NCBI GenBank assembly: GCA_030684935.1
Contig: JAUXXH010000032.1
Location: forward strand, 18,897-82,896
From: Pseudolabrys sp.
Lineage (GTDB): Bacteria; Pseudomonadota; Alphaproteobacteria; Rhizobiales; Xanthobacteraceae
Direction of reading: 5' to 3'
Length of the DNA: 64,000 nucleotides
The translations under genes were made by a program, and so were the position numbers. Below the pieces are notes generated by a model. The model was not told the origin of the DNA. It searched no databases and worked only from the letters and a program-made list of their open reading frames with translations. Shown piece after piece: positions 18,900 to 27,358 of the stretch; position 1 is the first letter of the stretch, and each line of letters starts with the position of its first letter.

Positions 18900-19370
18900 T
18901 CACCACCAGCGCGCCGGCCAGTCGAACTGGCGCACCGCCAGGTGCCAGACATAGGCGAACACCGCCAGCGTCACCGCGCCGGCCGCTACCGGCACCAGCA
19001 GAAAGCTCCACGGCATGGCATTGACCACCACCAACAGCGGGTCGATTCCGGCCGGCGGATGGAAGGTACGTGTAGCATGCATCGCCGCCATGGCGATGCC
19101 GACCGCCAGCGCCGCCGCCCAGGGCTCCGGGCCGGCCAGCGTCACCACGATCAGGCCCACCAACGTCGAAATCAGATGGCCGCCGATCAGCGCGCGGGGC
19201 TGTGCCGCGTCAGCGCCTGGGGAGCCCAGCACCAGCACGATCGAGGTCCCGAACGGAATGGCCATTACCGGCATGGCGGCGCGGGCGGCATAGAACTCCA
19301 TCGCGGCGATGGCGATCACAGCCCCGGCGGCGCCCGCCAGCACGGCAATCCAGGCCCGTCTGTCTTGCAT
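18900..19370 (-). CDS. HPP family membrane protein
   Basis: 156 residues with four to five hydrophobic segments and the family motif FHPPAGIDPLL (around residue 103). HPP proteins are integral membrane proteins; some plant and cyanobacterial members transport nitrite, but the role here is unknown. I use the ATG at 19370 (MQDRRAW). The longer frame begins at a TTG at 19436 lying in the T-run of the porin terminator, so it is improbable. The porin gene is upstream in the same direction, but the terminator between them suggests separate expression or read-through. Confidence 0.85.
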   Translation of the reverse strand: MQDRRAWIAVLAGAAGAVIAIAAMEFYAARAAMPVMAIPFGTSIVLVLGSPGADAAQPRALIGGHLISTLVGLIVVTLAGPEPWAAALAVGIAMAAMHATRTFHPPAGIDPLLVVVNAMPWSFLLVPVAAGAVTLAVFAYVWHLAVRQFDWPARWW

Positions 19371-19434
19371 CAGCAATGTCTCGATCCGACCTGAGAAAGA
19401 ATCGCCGCCCGGCGCGGCAGCGACGCCCAAACGC

Positions 19435-19466
19435 AAAAGGCGGCGGCTCCATCAGGAACCGCCGCC
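19435..19466 (-). terminator. Rho-independent terminator after the TorF-like porin
   Basis: On the minus strand a 12-bp stem (one G-U pair) between 19455-19466 and 19439-19450 has loop TGAT and is followed by TTTT and a T-rich stretch. It lies 30 bases after the porin stop codon. Confidence 0.85.
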
Positions 19467-19496
19467 CAGCGCAGCCAATATTGCCGTTAGGTCAGA

Positions 19497-20321
19497 CTAC
19501 TTGAGCGCCAACAGCGTGGTGTCGAACTTCAAGGTGGCTACGAAGGTCGAGCCGGCGAGGTCCTTGCCGCCGAAAGCAGCCGGCGCCAAGTACACTCCGT
19601 GGCGGTTGGTGTCCCAGTAGCGCAGATCGAGGGTGACGGCCTTGTAGTTGAACACCAGGCCAACATTCCACCAAGTGTAGCTGGTGCAGCCGGTGCATTC
19701 AAAAACCTGTCGACCGATCTCGGGGTTAAGTGCGACCGAGACGCCGCTGACCTGCCACGGCAGGGAGATCGTGGCGTTGGCGGCGTAGAAATAGGCGGTC
19801 TTGCTGCCGACGATGTTGTAACCGCCATTGAAGTTGTTGCCGCCGGTGATGACGCCACCAATGGTCAGCCAGTCGTTAAACTTGAACGACGGCTTGGCGT
19901 AGAACTCGCCGAAGCTGCCATAGCCGGTCGGGATGGAGGTGCCGTCCGGATAGTAGTAATAGACATAACCGAGATCGAGGCCGAAGCCGCCGAAGGTGAA
20001 GCGCACGCCGGCGTTCGGATCAATTTCGGCGTTGGCAAGGTAGCTGGCGAGGCTTGAACCCCAGATGCCGGCATAGAGTTGAATTGAGTCGTTGATGGTG
20101 TAGCGGCCCTCGAAGTAGCCCTGCACGGCAGGCTTGCGGTTCGACTGCGAGATACCGCGAAGAACGTAGTCCGTCGTGAATGCGGCGCCGAAGGCGACAT
20201 CGAACGGGCTGACATAGGCAACCGGCGGAGCCTTGTAGGCCTTCACCGGCATATCGGCGGCAAACGCCGGACCCGCGGTGACCGCAAGTGCCGCAACTGC
20301 CGACAAAACAACTTTCTTCAT
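19497..20321 (-). CDS. TorF family putative outer-membrane porin
   Basis: 274 residues. A signal peptide of about 21 residues (MKKVVLSAVAALAVTAGPAFA) precedes a beta-strand-rich sequence with the Gcw_chp/TorF pattern: FGAAFTTDYVLRGISQS, then alternating aromatic strands such as DLGYVYYYYPDG. The last residue region KFDTTLLALK fits an outer-membrane beta barrel. TorF-type proteins are predicted porins whose substrate is unknown. A 7-bp hairpin (GATCGGC/GCCGATC, 20346-20364) sits in the upstream leader. It has its own terminator at 19435. Confidence 0.85.
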   Translation of the reverse strand: MKKVVLSAVAALAVTAGPAFAADMPVKAYKAPPVAYVSPFDVAFGAAFTTDYVLRGISQSNRKPAVQGYFEGRYTINDSIQLYAGIWGSSLASYLANAEIDPNAGVRFTFGGFGLDLGYVYYYYPDGTSIPTGYGSFGEFYAKPSFKFNDWLTIGGVITGGNNFNGGYNIVGSKTAYFYAANATISLPWQVSGVSVALNPEIGRQVFECTGCTSYTWWNVGLVFNYKAVTLDLRYWDTNRHGVYLAPAAFGGKDLAGSTFVATLKFDTTLLALK

Positions 20322-20764
20322 AGGACCCTGCCCCTTTTCGGTTTCGATCGGCCTTCTGCCGATCCATTTCGCATTTCACTCTCGGGTACGGAAACCGTTA
20401 GGTGCGATCGAACCGTACGCAAAAGGACGTGCATTACGGTTGAAACTACATCCCGCTATGTTCCACGCGGAAGGCGAAAAGGCGTGCAATTGCTGCCTTA
20501 TTAGGCGAACGGGGACATTGTCGACATCTTAGTGTCACGATGTGACTAAAAGGCCACATGTTCCATATCGGTGTTGTCGGTAGGGGAGCGTTAACCTTCA
20601 GGAAACGTTGCGATTTGCGAATCATCGACGGCTTGCGCCCGCAATGCAGAGAGCCTGGCTCGTCGAGGATATACGTAAGAGATTGAAATATCTTAATAAA
20701 GCGCCGTCGCGCGGCTGTTGGGAAGCTGAAGGGCCGCGCCGGGATACCGGCGCGGCCCTGGGGG
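20322..20764. other. 443-base intergenic region
   Basis: It holds the promoter and leader of the porin (minus strand, near 20322-20450), including the hairpin at 20346-20364. An imperfect palindrome, GTCAC-GAT-GTGAC, lies at 20534-20546 flanked by TTAG and TAA. The ketopantoate-reductase-like gene's terminator hairpin is at 20731-20758. The segment 20500-20700 is visibly richer in A+T than its surroundings. A minus-strand open frame across it has no recognisable features. No RNA gene was recognised. Confidence 0.5.
20731..20758 (-). terminator. Terminator-like hairpin after the gene at 20765
   Basis: Perfect 12-bp stem GGGCCGCGCCGG (20731-20742) with CCGGCGCGGCCC (20747-20758), 4-base loop, 7 bases beyond the stop codon on the minus strand. 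The following sequence is not a pure T-run. Confidence 0.7.
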
Positions 20765-21835
20765 TCAGGCAGCGGCCTTTTTCCGATTCGCTTCGATCCG
20801 GGCATCGACCAGCGCCACCTGCGCGTCGATTGCGGCGTTGCTCATGCCCTTCTGCCTCGCGATCAACTGCACCAGCTTGTCGGCGCGTTCGATGTTCGGC
20901 GCACCATTTTGCAGCGCACGGGCGGCCGAGGCCGGCCGCGATAGCGACTGGGCCGCTGCGGCATATTTCTCGAACGGCACCAGATCGGACGGCGACGCGC
21001 CAAGCTTGACGCAGAGGTCGAACACGAAATTGTACACCGACTTCGACTCTTCGATGTTGGTGTGCACCGCTTCCTGCGCGGTGCGCATGCCGTCCTTGGT
21101 GATGCAGCGGTAGTTGCCGGCCAGCAGCATCGACCACTTGGCCAGCGGCACGAAGATCGAATCGTTGACGCGCAATTTCACCGGCAGCTCGATCTTGCCT
21201 TCCGGCACCTCGAAGCGCACCGCGTCGATATCCTTCTCGAGGTCGCGCAAAATCTGGGTGTATTTGTCGTTGTCGAACTTGGCGACCTTGTAGTTGGTCG
21301 GCAGGGTGACCAGCAGCTCGTTGGCCTTGCCGTCGGGCGGACGGATCGCCTGCGGGTCGGGGCTGCACAACGTCAGCAGGCCGGGATCGAAATTGTCCCA
21401 CACGGTCGGGTCGGTGTAAGCGGGCTTGAGCGCCTCGTAATCGAGGCCAGGGATGCGTTTGATATAAGGCAGCGGCGGCATGTTCATGATCGACATGCAC
21501 GGCACCTTCGAGGTCGCCACCGAGTCGAGCAGTTCGCGCACACCGGGCGAGCGGTACTGCGGTTCCTGCATGGCCAAAGCCACCAGGTCGTAGTCCTTCG
21601 GATTGACCCCGGCAGCGCCGCCGGCGGTGACCTTGCCCGGCAGCTTCTGCGAATCGAGCAGTACCGGTTCGGCGCGGCCCCGGACCGGCAGCTTCACCTT
21701 GAAGCCTTCGGCGTTGATCAGATCGGCTTCCGCCGGCAGGCACACGTGATGAATCTTGTGGCCGCCGAACAGCATTTTGGAGGCCAGCAGCGACCCGTAG
21801 GCCGCGCCCAAGATCAGTATGTTGTAAGCCGGCAT
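20765..21835 (-). CDS. Ketopantoate reductase-like (ApbA/PanE N-terminal) protein
   Basis: 356 residues. The N-terminus, NILILGAAYGSLLASKML, is a Rossmann dinucleotide-binding motif like that of 2-dehydropantoate 2-reductase. The middle (KDYDLVALAMQEPQYRSPGV) also matches that fold, while the second half is helical and less clear. Whether it makes pantoate is doubtful: it is longer than PanE (about 300 residues) and the context gives no coenzyme A genes. A GGGAG ribosome site precedes the ATG at 21835. It appears monocistronic with a hairpin terminator at 20731. Confidence 0.7.
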   Translation of the reverse strand: MPAYNILILGAAYGSLLASKMLFGGHKIHHVCLPAEADLINAEGFKVKLPVRGRAEPVLLDSQKLPGKVTAGGAAGVNPKDYDLVALAMQEPQYRSPGVRELLDSVATSKVPCMSIMNMPPLPYIKRIPGLDYEALKPAYTDPTVWDNFDPGLLTLCSPDPQAIRPPDGKANELLVTLPTNYKVAKFDNDKYTQILRDLEKDIDAVRFEVPEGKIELPVKLRVNDSIFVPLAKWSMLLAGNYRCITKDGMRTAQEAVHTNIEESKSVYNFVFDLCVKLGASPSDLVPFEKYAAAAQSLSRPASAARALQNGAPNIERADKLVQLIARQKGMSNAAIDAQVALVDARIEANRKKAAA

Positions 21836-22108
21836 GACTACCGCTCCCTGTCGCTCATGGTGATTATCGAGAGGTTCCGGCGCAATGCCGATCCTCCCGT
21901 TGCGGTTATGCTATTTGGCCTGAAATGTCGATGCAATCGGGGCCGCCGCGCGAAATAGCGCAGACCGGCGGGCTTGCATTTTCGCCTGAGGAAAATGTCG
22001 CGATGCAGAAAACCGGCCGGCGAACAGCCGGCGCGGGCCAGGCTTTGGGGGACGGATCGCGCGATCCGGGGGCCACCGCTCGCGCGGGGCCACCCGGGTC
22101 GTGTCGGG

Positions 22109-22357
22109 CTACTCGCCGAGCTTGGTGCCGAAGATGCTGTTGAGGGTCGATGTCACCGGGCCGGGGCCGGCCGGGGCCGGAACCGCAGGAGCGGGCTTCT
22201 TTGGTGCTGCCCGCTTTTTGGCTTTCTTCTTGGCCGGTGCCTTGGCCTTTGCCTTGGACGCCGTCTTCATCCCCTTCTTCTTTTTCGGGGCGGCGGCCTT
22301 GGTCTTCTTCTTCGACGCTTTCGATTTCTTCGCTGACTTCTTCGACTTCTTCGCCAT
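22109..22357 (-). CDS. Lys/Ala-rich histone H1-like small protein
   Basis: 82 residues. Residues 2-55 are almost entirely Lys, Ala and Ser (MAKKSKKSAKKSKASKKK and similar KAKAPAKKKAKK repeats). A Pro/Ala linker and a short conserved-looking tail, STLNSIFGTKLGE, follow. Such basic proteins bind nucleic acid non-specifically; a nucleoid role is inference from composition. A GGAG site 7 bases before the ATG at 22357 supports this start over the ATG at 22378. Low-complexity sequence prevents firm family assignment. Confidence 0.6.
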   Translation of the reverse strand: MAKKSKKSAKKSKASKKKTKAAAPKKKKGMKTASKAKAKAPAKKKAKKRAAPKKPAPAVPAPAGPGPVTSTLNSIFGTKLGE

Positions 22358-22423
22358 GTGGTTCTCCAACCGGTTCAACCTGACGCTTGCAATACAATAC
22401 GCGGCCTACCGAACCCGGCGTCC

Positions 22424-23755
22424 CTAACCCGCCGCTGCCGGCGCCGAAGCCGCCAACGCCGCAAGCTGTTCCGGCACCGGGCCGCCGCTCGCCCAGTCGA
22501 GCAATTCGACTGTGTGGACGATCGGGATGGCGGTGCCGGAGGCGATCTGGGTGATGCAGCCGATATTGCCGGCCGCGATCACATCCGGCTTCAGCCGTTC
22601 GATGTTGGCGACCTTGCGATCCCTGAGCCTCTCCGCCAGAGCCGGCTGGAGAATGTTGTAGGTACCCGCCGAGCCGCAACACAAATGGCCGTCGGCAATA
22701 TCTTTGACGATGAACCCGAACTTGGAAAGCAAATCTTTCGGTTCGCGCACGATCTTCTGCCCGTGCTGCAGCGAACACGCTGAATGATAAGCAACGGTAA
22801 GGGCGGCTGGCGTTTCCGGCTTCGCCAAATTAAGCGTGGACAGATACTCGGTCACGTCCATGGCCAGGGCGGAAATGCGCGCGGCCCTGCCGGCATAGGC
22901 CGAATCGGTGCGCAGCATGAAGCCGTAATCCTTCACGGTGGTGCCGCAACCGGACACGGTGATCAGGATGGCGTCGAGGCCGTCGCCGTCGAGTTCACGC
23001 GTCCAGGCATCGATGTTGTTGCGGGCGAAGGCCAGCGCCTCGTCTTCACGGCCCATGTGGTGCGACAGCGATCCGCAGCAGGCCTCGCCTGGCGCCACCG
23101 TCACTTCGATACCGTAGCGGTTCAGCAGACGGATGGCGGCCTCGTTGGTCGACGGCGCCAGCACCGGGTTGATGCAGCCGGACAAAAGCGCCACCCGGCC
23201 GCGCCGCGGGCCTTCCGCCCGATGAACCTTGCCGGTGCGATCCGCCGGCGGCGCCAGCCTGTGCCCGGGCGACAGCCGCACCATCGCCGCCATCCGGCGC
23301 AGGCCGATCAGATCGAACACCGGCGCCAGCGGCTTGGCGAGCCAGCCGGCCACCGCCGCCAGCCGGAACAGGCCTGGGTTCGGCAGTACCTTCGCCAGCA
23401 GGCCGCGCATCAGCCGGTCGGCCAGCGGGCGCTTGTAGGTCTTCTCGATGTGCTCGCGGGCATGGTCGACCAGGTGCATGTAGTGCACCCCGGACGGACA
23501 GGTGGTCATGCAGGCCAGGCAGGACAGGCAACGGTCGATGTGTTTGACGACGTCGGCGGTAGCCGGGCGCTCGTGCTCGAGCATCTCCTTGATCAGGTAG
23601 ATGCGGCCGCGCGGGCTGTCGAGCTCGTCGCCGAGCAGGACATAGGTCGGACATGTCGCGGTGCAGAATCCGCAATGCACGCAGGCACGCAGTATCTTTT
23701 CCGACTCGGCGACCTGGGGGTCGAGCAACTGGGCGAGCGAGAACGTGGTTTGCAT
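22424..23755 (-). CDS. glcF: Glycolate oxidase iron-sulfur subunit GlcF
   Basis: 443 residues. Two [4Fe-4S] ferredoxin-type motifs are seen at about residues 26-36 (CVHCGFCTATCPT) and 77-87 (CLSCLACMTTCPSG). Two CCG-type motifs follow, EACCGSLSHH and LCCGSAGTYN, as in heterodisulphide-reductase-like subunits. GlcF passes electrons from the GlcD/GlcE flavin subunits to the membrane quinone pool during oxidation of glycolate to glyoxylate. It is last in the glcD-glcE-glcF set; a 172-base gap with a repeat separates it from glcE. Confidence 0.96.
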   Translation of the reverse strand: MQTTFSLAQLLDPQVAESEKILRACVHCGFCTATCPTYVLLGDELDSPRGRIYLIKEMLEHERPATADVVKHIDRCLSCLACMTTCPSGVHYMHLVDHAREHIEKTYKRPLADRLMRGLLAKVLPNPGLFRLAAVAGWLAKPLAPVFDLIGLRRMAAMVRLSPGHRLAPPADRTGKVHRAEGPRRGRVALLSGCINPVLAPSTNEAAIRLLNRYGIEVTVAPGEACCGSLSHHMGREDEALAFARNNIDAWTRELDGDGLDAILITVSGCGTTVKDYGFMLRTDSAYAGRAARISALAMDVTEYLSTLNLAKPETPAALTVAYHSACSLQHGQKIVREPKDLLSKFGFIVKDIADGHLCCGSAGTYNILQPALAERLRDRKVANIERLKPDVIAAGNIGCITQIASGTAIPIVHTVELLDWASGGPVPEQLAALAASAPAAAG

Positions 23756-23756
23756 C

Positions 23757-23898
23757 AGCGGCCTCGTGCCCCGGGCGCAGCGCCGCGCGCCTGCGGGCGG
23801 CGTTGCAGAACCGGGGCCTTTTCAAATTCGGATGTCGGCATGATCCCGGGCCTGCAGCGCAGCGTTTCACGCTGCACCGCGCCCGGGAAAAGGCCAAG
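23757..23898. repeat. Inverted-repeat intergenic element between glcE and glcF
   Basis: GCCTCGTGCCCCGGGCGCAG at about 23762-23781 is matched in inverted orientation, imperfectly, by the CTGCACCGCGCCCGGG segment near 23872-23890, with further CGCTGC and GCAGCG copies inside. The layout resembles a small non-autonomous palindromic repeat of Bradyrhizobiaceae (recalled, not searched). A 62-residue open frame through it looks like translated repeat, not a gene. Confidence 0.5.
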
Positions 23899-23927
23899 GG
23901 CCAGGCCAAGAGCAATGCCGGTCATCA

Positions 23928-25142
23928 TCACACCCCCGCCCACATACGACCGGGGTTGAGCACGCCCTTGGGATCGAAGCCGTCCTTCACCCGCTTGTTG
24001 AGCGCCCGCAGGCCGGCCGTTTCCGGCTCGAACACATCGGCCACGGCGCGTACCGCGGCCGGTGCCCGCACCAGGGTGGCGTGGCCGCCGAGGTCGGCCA
24101 GCGCGCCGCGGATCGAGCCGGAGTCGGGTTCATCGGCAAACGGCATCGCCGCCCAGATCAGCCCGCCGGCCCAGTCGTAGAACATCTGCGCCGCCGGCGT
24201 GATCCGCGCAGCCACCGCATGGCCCTGGCCGGGCGCCGTCGAAATGCGCCACAGGGGCCGCGCCTGCGCCGCCGCGGTGGTGAAGGGCCGGACCTCGCGG
24301 ATGCCGCGCCAGAGCGCGGTGGAGTCTCTGGCCTCCAGCATGGCTGCCGGTCCGAACGGCCTCAGCAGGGCCAGCAACGCCTCCTGGCGGTGTTTGACAG
24401 ACGGCGCGACGCCTTCCAGCCGCAGTACGGTGGCGGCCTCCGGCTTCGGCAGGCCGTCGAAATAGGACGCGACATGGTCGGGCAGATGCGCCGCGCCGGA
24501 AACGTCGCAGGACGAGCCCATGGCAGCGGCCATCGCGGCGCAGGCCTGCGCGTCGTCGAGGCCGAACACGACCACGGTCGATTCGGTTTCCGGCTTGGGC
24601 AGCACCTTGATCGTGATGTCGGTCATGGCGGCGAGCGTGCCCCACGACCCGGCCAGTACCTTGCACATGTCGTAGCCGGTGACGTTCTTCACCACCCGGC
24701 CGCCGGACTTGATGGTCTCGCCGCGGCCGGTGACGGCGCTGACGCCCAGAAAGTGGTCGCGGGCGGCGCCCTGCTTGATGCGGCGCGGGCCAGAGAGATT
24801 GGAGGCAATGGCGCCGCCGATCGTGCCCTGCCCGGCCTCAAGCCCGAACAGTGGGCCGTAGTCCATCGGCTCGAACGCCAGTTGCTGGTTGTTGTCGTCG
24901 AGCAGCTTTTCGATCTCGCGCAGCGGCGTGCCGGCGCGCGCCGACAGCACCAGTTCGGCGGGCTCGTAGAGCGTCACCCCGGTCAGGTCCGACAGATCAA
25001 GCGTGGCGTCGGTCTGGCTCGGCCGGCCGATGCCGCGCTTGGTGCCCTGTCCGGCCAGCTCGAGCGCCTTGTCGTTGCCGAGCGCCCAGCGCACGGCGTC
25101 CTCGACCTCCTTGGCGTCGCGGGGTTTCAGAACCTCAGTCAT
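23928..25142 (-). CDS. glcE: Glycolate oxidase FAD-binding subunit GlcE
   Basis: 404 residues. It has a FAD_binding_4 domain with LELAGQGTKRGIG, the segment GTIGGAIASNLSGPRR and GRVVKNVTGYDMCKVLAGSWG, typical of GlcE. It works with GlcD and GlcF in glycolate (and possibly lactate) oxidation at the inner membrane. The start at 25142 (MTEVLKPRD) is 30 bases after the glcD stop, in the same operon. Length and motifs are normal. Confidence 0.95.
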   Translation of the reverse strand: MTEVLKPRDAKEVEDAVRWALGNDKALELAGQGTKRGIGRPSQTDATLDLSDLTGVTLYEPAELVLSARAGTPLREIEKLLDDNNQQLAFEPMDYGPLFGLEAGQGTIGGAIASNLSGPRRIKQGAARDHFLGVSAVTGRGETIKSGGRVVKNVTGYDMCKVLAGSWGTLAAMTDITIKVLPKPETESTVVVFGLDDAQACAAMAAAMGSSCDVSGAAHLPDHVASYFDGLPKPEAATVLRLEGVAPSVKHRQEALLALLRPFGPAAMLEARDSTALWRGIREVRPFTTAAAQARPLWRISTAPGQGHAVAARITPAAQMFYDWAGGLIWAAMPFADEPDSGSIRGALADLGGHATLVRAPAAVRAVADVFEPETAGLRALNKRVKDGFDPKGVLNPGRMWAGV

Positions 25143-25172
25143 GATCGAAAAGCTCGAACGATCGCACGCGGT

Positions 25173-26666
25173 TCAAAACCTCGGAATGTCGGGGAACGGC
25201 AATTTGCCGCCGGAGATGTGCATGCGGCCGAGTTCGGCGCAACGGTGCAGCACCGGGAACACCTTGCCGGGGTTGAGCAGGCCTTTTTCGTCGAAAGCGC
25301 ATTTGACGCGCTGCTGCGCCGCCAGATCGATCTCGGAGAACATCTCCGGCATCAGGTCGCGCTTCTCGACGCCGACGCCGTGCTCGCCGGTCAGCACGCC
25401 GCCGACCGCGACGCAGAGCTTGAGAATATCGGCGCCGAAATTCTCCGCCCGCTCCAGTTCGCCTGGCACATTGGCGTCATACAGGATCAGCGGATGCAGA
25501 TTGCCGTCGCCGGCATGGAACACGTTGGCGACGCGCAGGCCGAACTTTTCAGACATCGCTTTCATCGCCGCCAGCACCTCCGGCAATTTGGCGCGCGGGA
25601 TGGTGCCGTCCATACAGAGATAATCCGGGGAAATGCGGCCGACCGCCGGGAACGCGGCCTTGCGCCCGGCCCAGAACAGCAGCCGCTCCGTTTCCGACTG
25701 CGACACCCGGCACGTGGTCGAGCCGCAGTCCCGCGCGATCGCCTCGACCCGTTCGATCAGGTGGTCGACCTCGGCCGCGGGCCCGTCCAGTTCGACGATC
25801 AGCAGCGCCTCGACGTCGAGCGGATAGCCGGCATGGACGAATTCCTCAACGGCATGGATCGCCGGGCGGTCCATCATTTCCATGCCGCCCGGGATGATGC
25901 CGGCGGCGATGATCGCCGAGACGCAGGCGCCGGCATCTTCCGACGACGGAAAGCCGACCAGCACCGCGCGCGCCGTTTCCGGCTTCTTCAAGATGCGCAC
26001 GGTGACCTCGGTGACGACACCGAGCAGCCCCTCGGAACCGGTGATCAGCCCGAGCAGGTCATAGCCGGCGGCGTCGAGATGCTTGCCGCCGAGGCGCAGC
26101 ACCTCGCCGTTCATCAGCACGATCTCGCAGCCGAGCAGATTGTTGGTGGTCATGCCGTATTTCAGGCAATGCACGCCGCCGGAATTCTCCGCCACGTTGC
26201 CGCCGATGGTGCAGGCGATCTGAGACGACGGGTCGGGCGCGTAATAGAAACCTTCATGCGCGACCGCGGTCGATACCGCCAGATTGGTCACGCCCGGCTC
26301 GACCACGGCAATGCGGTTCTCGAAATCGATCTCGCGGATGCGGCTGAACTTGGCCATGCCGAGCAGCACGCCATCTTCCAGCGGCAGCGCGCCGCCGGAC
26401 AGCGAGGTGCCGGCGCCGCGCGGCACCACCTTGATGCCCTCGCTGTGGCAATAGGCCAGCACCTCGGAGACCTGCTGGGTGGTTTCCGGCAGCACCACCA
26501 CCATCGGCAATTGCCGATAGGCGGTCAGGCCGTCGCTTTCGAACGGGCGCATCTCCCGCTCGCCGGCGATCACGCCCTCGCCCGGCACGATCGCCCGCAA
26601 GGTGGCGACGATCCGGTCTCGCTTCGCCAAAACGGCGGCGTCCGCCGCGGGCATCCGGACTGACAT
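25173..26666 (-). CDS. glcD: Glycolate oxidase subunit GlcD (FAD-linked)
   Basis: 497 residues, normal length. The FAD-binding motif PRGAGTSLSGGALP lies at about residue 78, with IACTIGGNVAENSGG and GLLGVVTEVTVRILKKP following; the C-terminal domain has VFHAGDGNLHPLILYD and GEHGVGVEKRD, which bear active-site and FAD contacts. It oxidises glycolate to glyoxylate together with GlcE and GlcF. It is the first gene of the operon, divergent from the cytochrome c gene with about 180 bases between, where its promoter must lie. Confidence 0.97.
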   Translation of the reverse strand: MSVRMPAADAAVLAKRDRIVATLRAIVPGEGVIAGEREMRPFESDGLTAYRQLPMVVVLPETTQQVSEVLAYCHSEGIKVVPRGAGTSLSGGALPLEDGVLLGMAKFSRIREIDFENRIAVVEPGVTNLAVSTAVAHEGFYYAPDPSSQIACTIGGNVAENSGGVHCLKYGMTTNNLLGCEIVLMNGEVLRLGGKHLDAAGYDLLGLITGSEGLLGVVTEVTVRILKKPETARAVLVGFPSSEDAGACVSAIIAAGIIPGGMEMMDRPAIHAVEEFVHAGYPLDVEALLIVELDGPAAEVDHLIERVEAIARDCGSTTCRVSQSETERLLFWAGRKAAFPAVGRISPDYLCMDGTIPRAKLPEVLAAMKAMSEKFGLRVANVFHAGDGNLHPLILYDANVPGELERAENFGADILKLCVAVGGVLTGEHGVGVEKRDLMPEMFSEIDLAAQQRVKCAFDEKGLLNPGKVFPVLHRCAELGRMHISGGKLPFPDIPRF

Positions 26667-26844
26667 TCAGCAGTTCTCTCGGTTCACCAGACGCAACGAT
26701 ATCAGTCCTTTATCCTATGACACGTCGACTGACAAAACCTTGGGGCTGACAAAGGGCGCCGCGGCTGGCACAACTGTCCGGGAACCTGGCCATGCCAAAG
26801 GGGTTGGCAACGAGGGCGGCGAAACGCAGGATCGGAGTGGATGG

Positions 26845-27228
26845 ATGAAATCGGTACTGGCAGCGGTTGTCGCAGTGGTGGCTCTGACGCAGGGGGCGCA
26901 GGCCCAGGATCTGGCGGCCGGAGAGACATCGTTCAAGAAGTGTCTGGCGTGTCATGCCGTCGGCGAAGGGGCCAAGAACAAGGTCGGTCCGCAGCTCAAT
27001 GGTATCGAAGGCCGCCCGGCCGGCACGGTCGAGGGCTACAATTATACCCCGGCCAACAAGAATTCCGGCCTGACCTGGGACGAGGCGACGTTCAAGGATT
27101 ACATCAAGGACCCACGCGCCAAGATCAAGGGCACCAAGATGATCTTCCCGGGCATCAAGAACGAAACCGAAATCAACAATCTCTGGGCCTATCTGATCTC
27201 GTTCGGGCCGGACGGCAAGAAAAAGTAG
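26845..27228 (+). CDS. Periplasmic cytochrome c (class I, c2/c550-like)
   Basis: 127 residues. A signal peptide of about 20 residues (ending GAQAQ) is followed by the haem motif CLACH at residues 33-37 and the distal Met ligand in GTKMIFPG (about 101). It is a soluble or weakly attached electron carrier in the periplasm, typically serving cytochrome oxidases or photosynthetic or respiratory chains. The ATG at 26845 is chosen because it begins a proper signal peptide; the longer open frame overlaps the glcD promoter region. It is followed by the stress-protein gene 130 bases away. Confidence 0.93.
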   Translation: MKSVLAAVVAVVALTQGAQAQDLAAGETSFKKCLACHAVGEGAKNKVGPQLNGIEGRPAGTVEGYNYTPANKNSGLTWDEATFKDYIKDPRAKIKGTKMIFPGIKNETEINNLWAYLISFGPDGKKK

Positions 27229-27274
27229 ATACAGCCGCATCGATCGGGCGAATCGATCGGCTCCTCAGACGCGT

Positions 27275-27288
27275 TTGACTTTGGTCAA
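27275..27288 (+). promoter_or_regulatory. FixK/FNR-type box upstream of the universal stress protein
   Basis: TTGAC-TTTG-GTCAA, a perfect 5-bp inverted repeat with 4-base spacer, close to the FNR/FixK consensus TTGAT-N4-ATCAA. It is 71 bases before the ATG at 27359, a sensible distance for activation. It suggests low-oxygen control by a CRP/FNR regulator not in this window. Confidence 0.65.
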
Positions 27289-27358
27289 GGTCTTGGCGCA
27301 CGGCGGCGGGCATGTTGCTACCGTCGGGCACGGACGCCCAGTCGGGAGCTACATCGTC

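Noticed and set aside
20446..20805. A 119-codon minus-strand frame in the porin upstream region
   Set aside because: It overlaps the terminator and coding end of the gene at 20765, has no ribosome site and mixed composition.
23755..23943. A 62-residue reading frame in the glcE-glcF gap
   Set aside because: It coincides with the inverted-repeat element and has no conserved-looking features beyond that.
24081..26663. An 860-codon open frame on the plus strand opposite glcE and glcD
   Set aside because: It has His/Arg/Gln-rich composition with no recognisable domain, and glcD/glcE on the minus strand are clear. High GC content leaves long antisense frames open.
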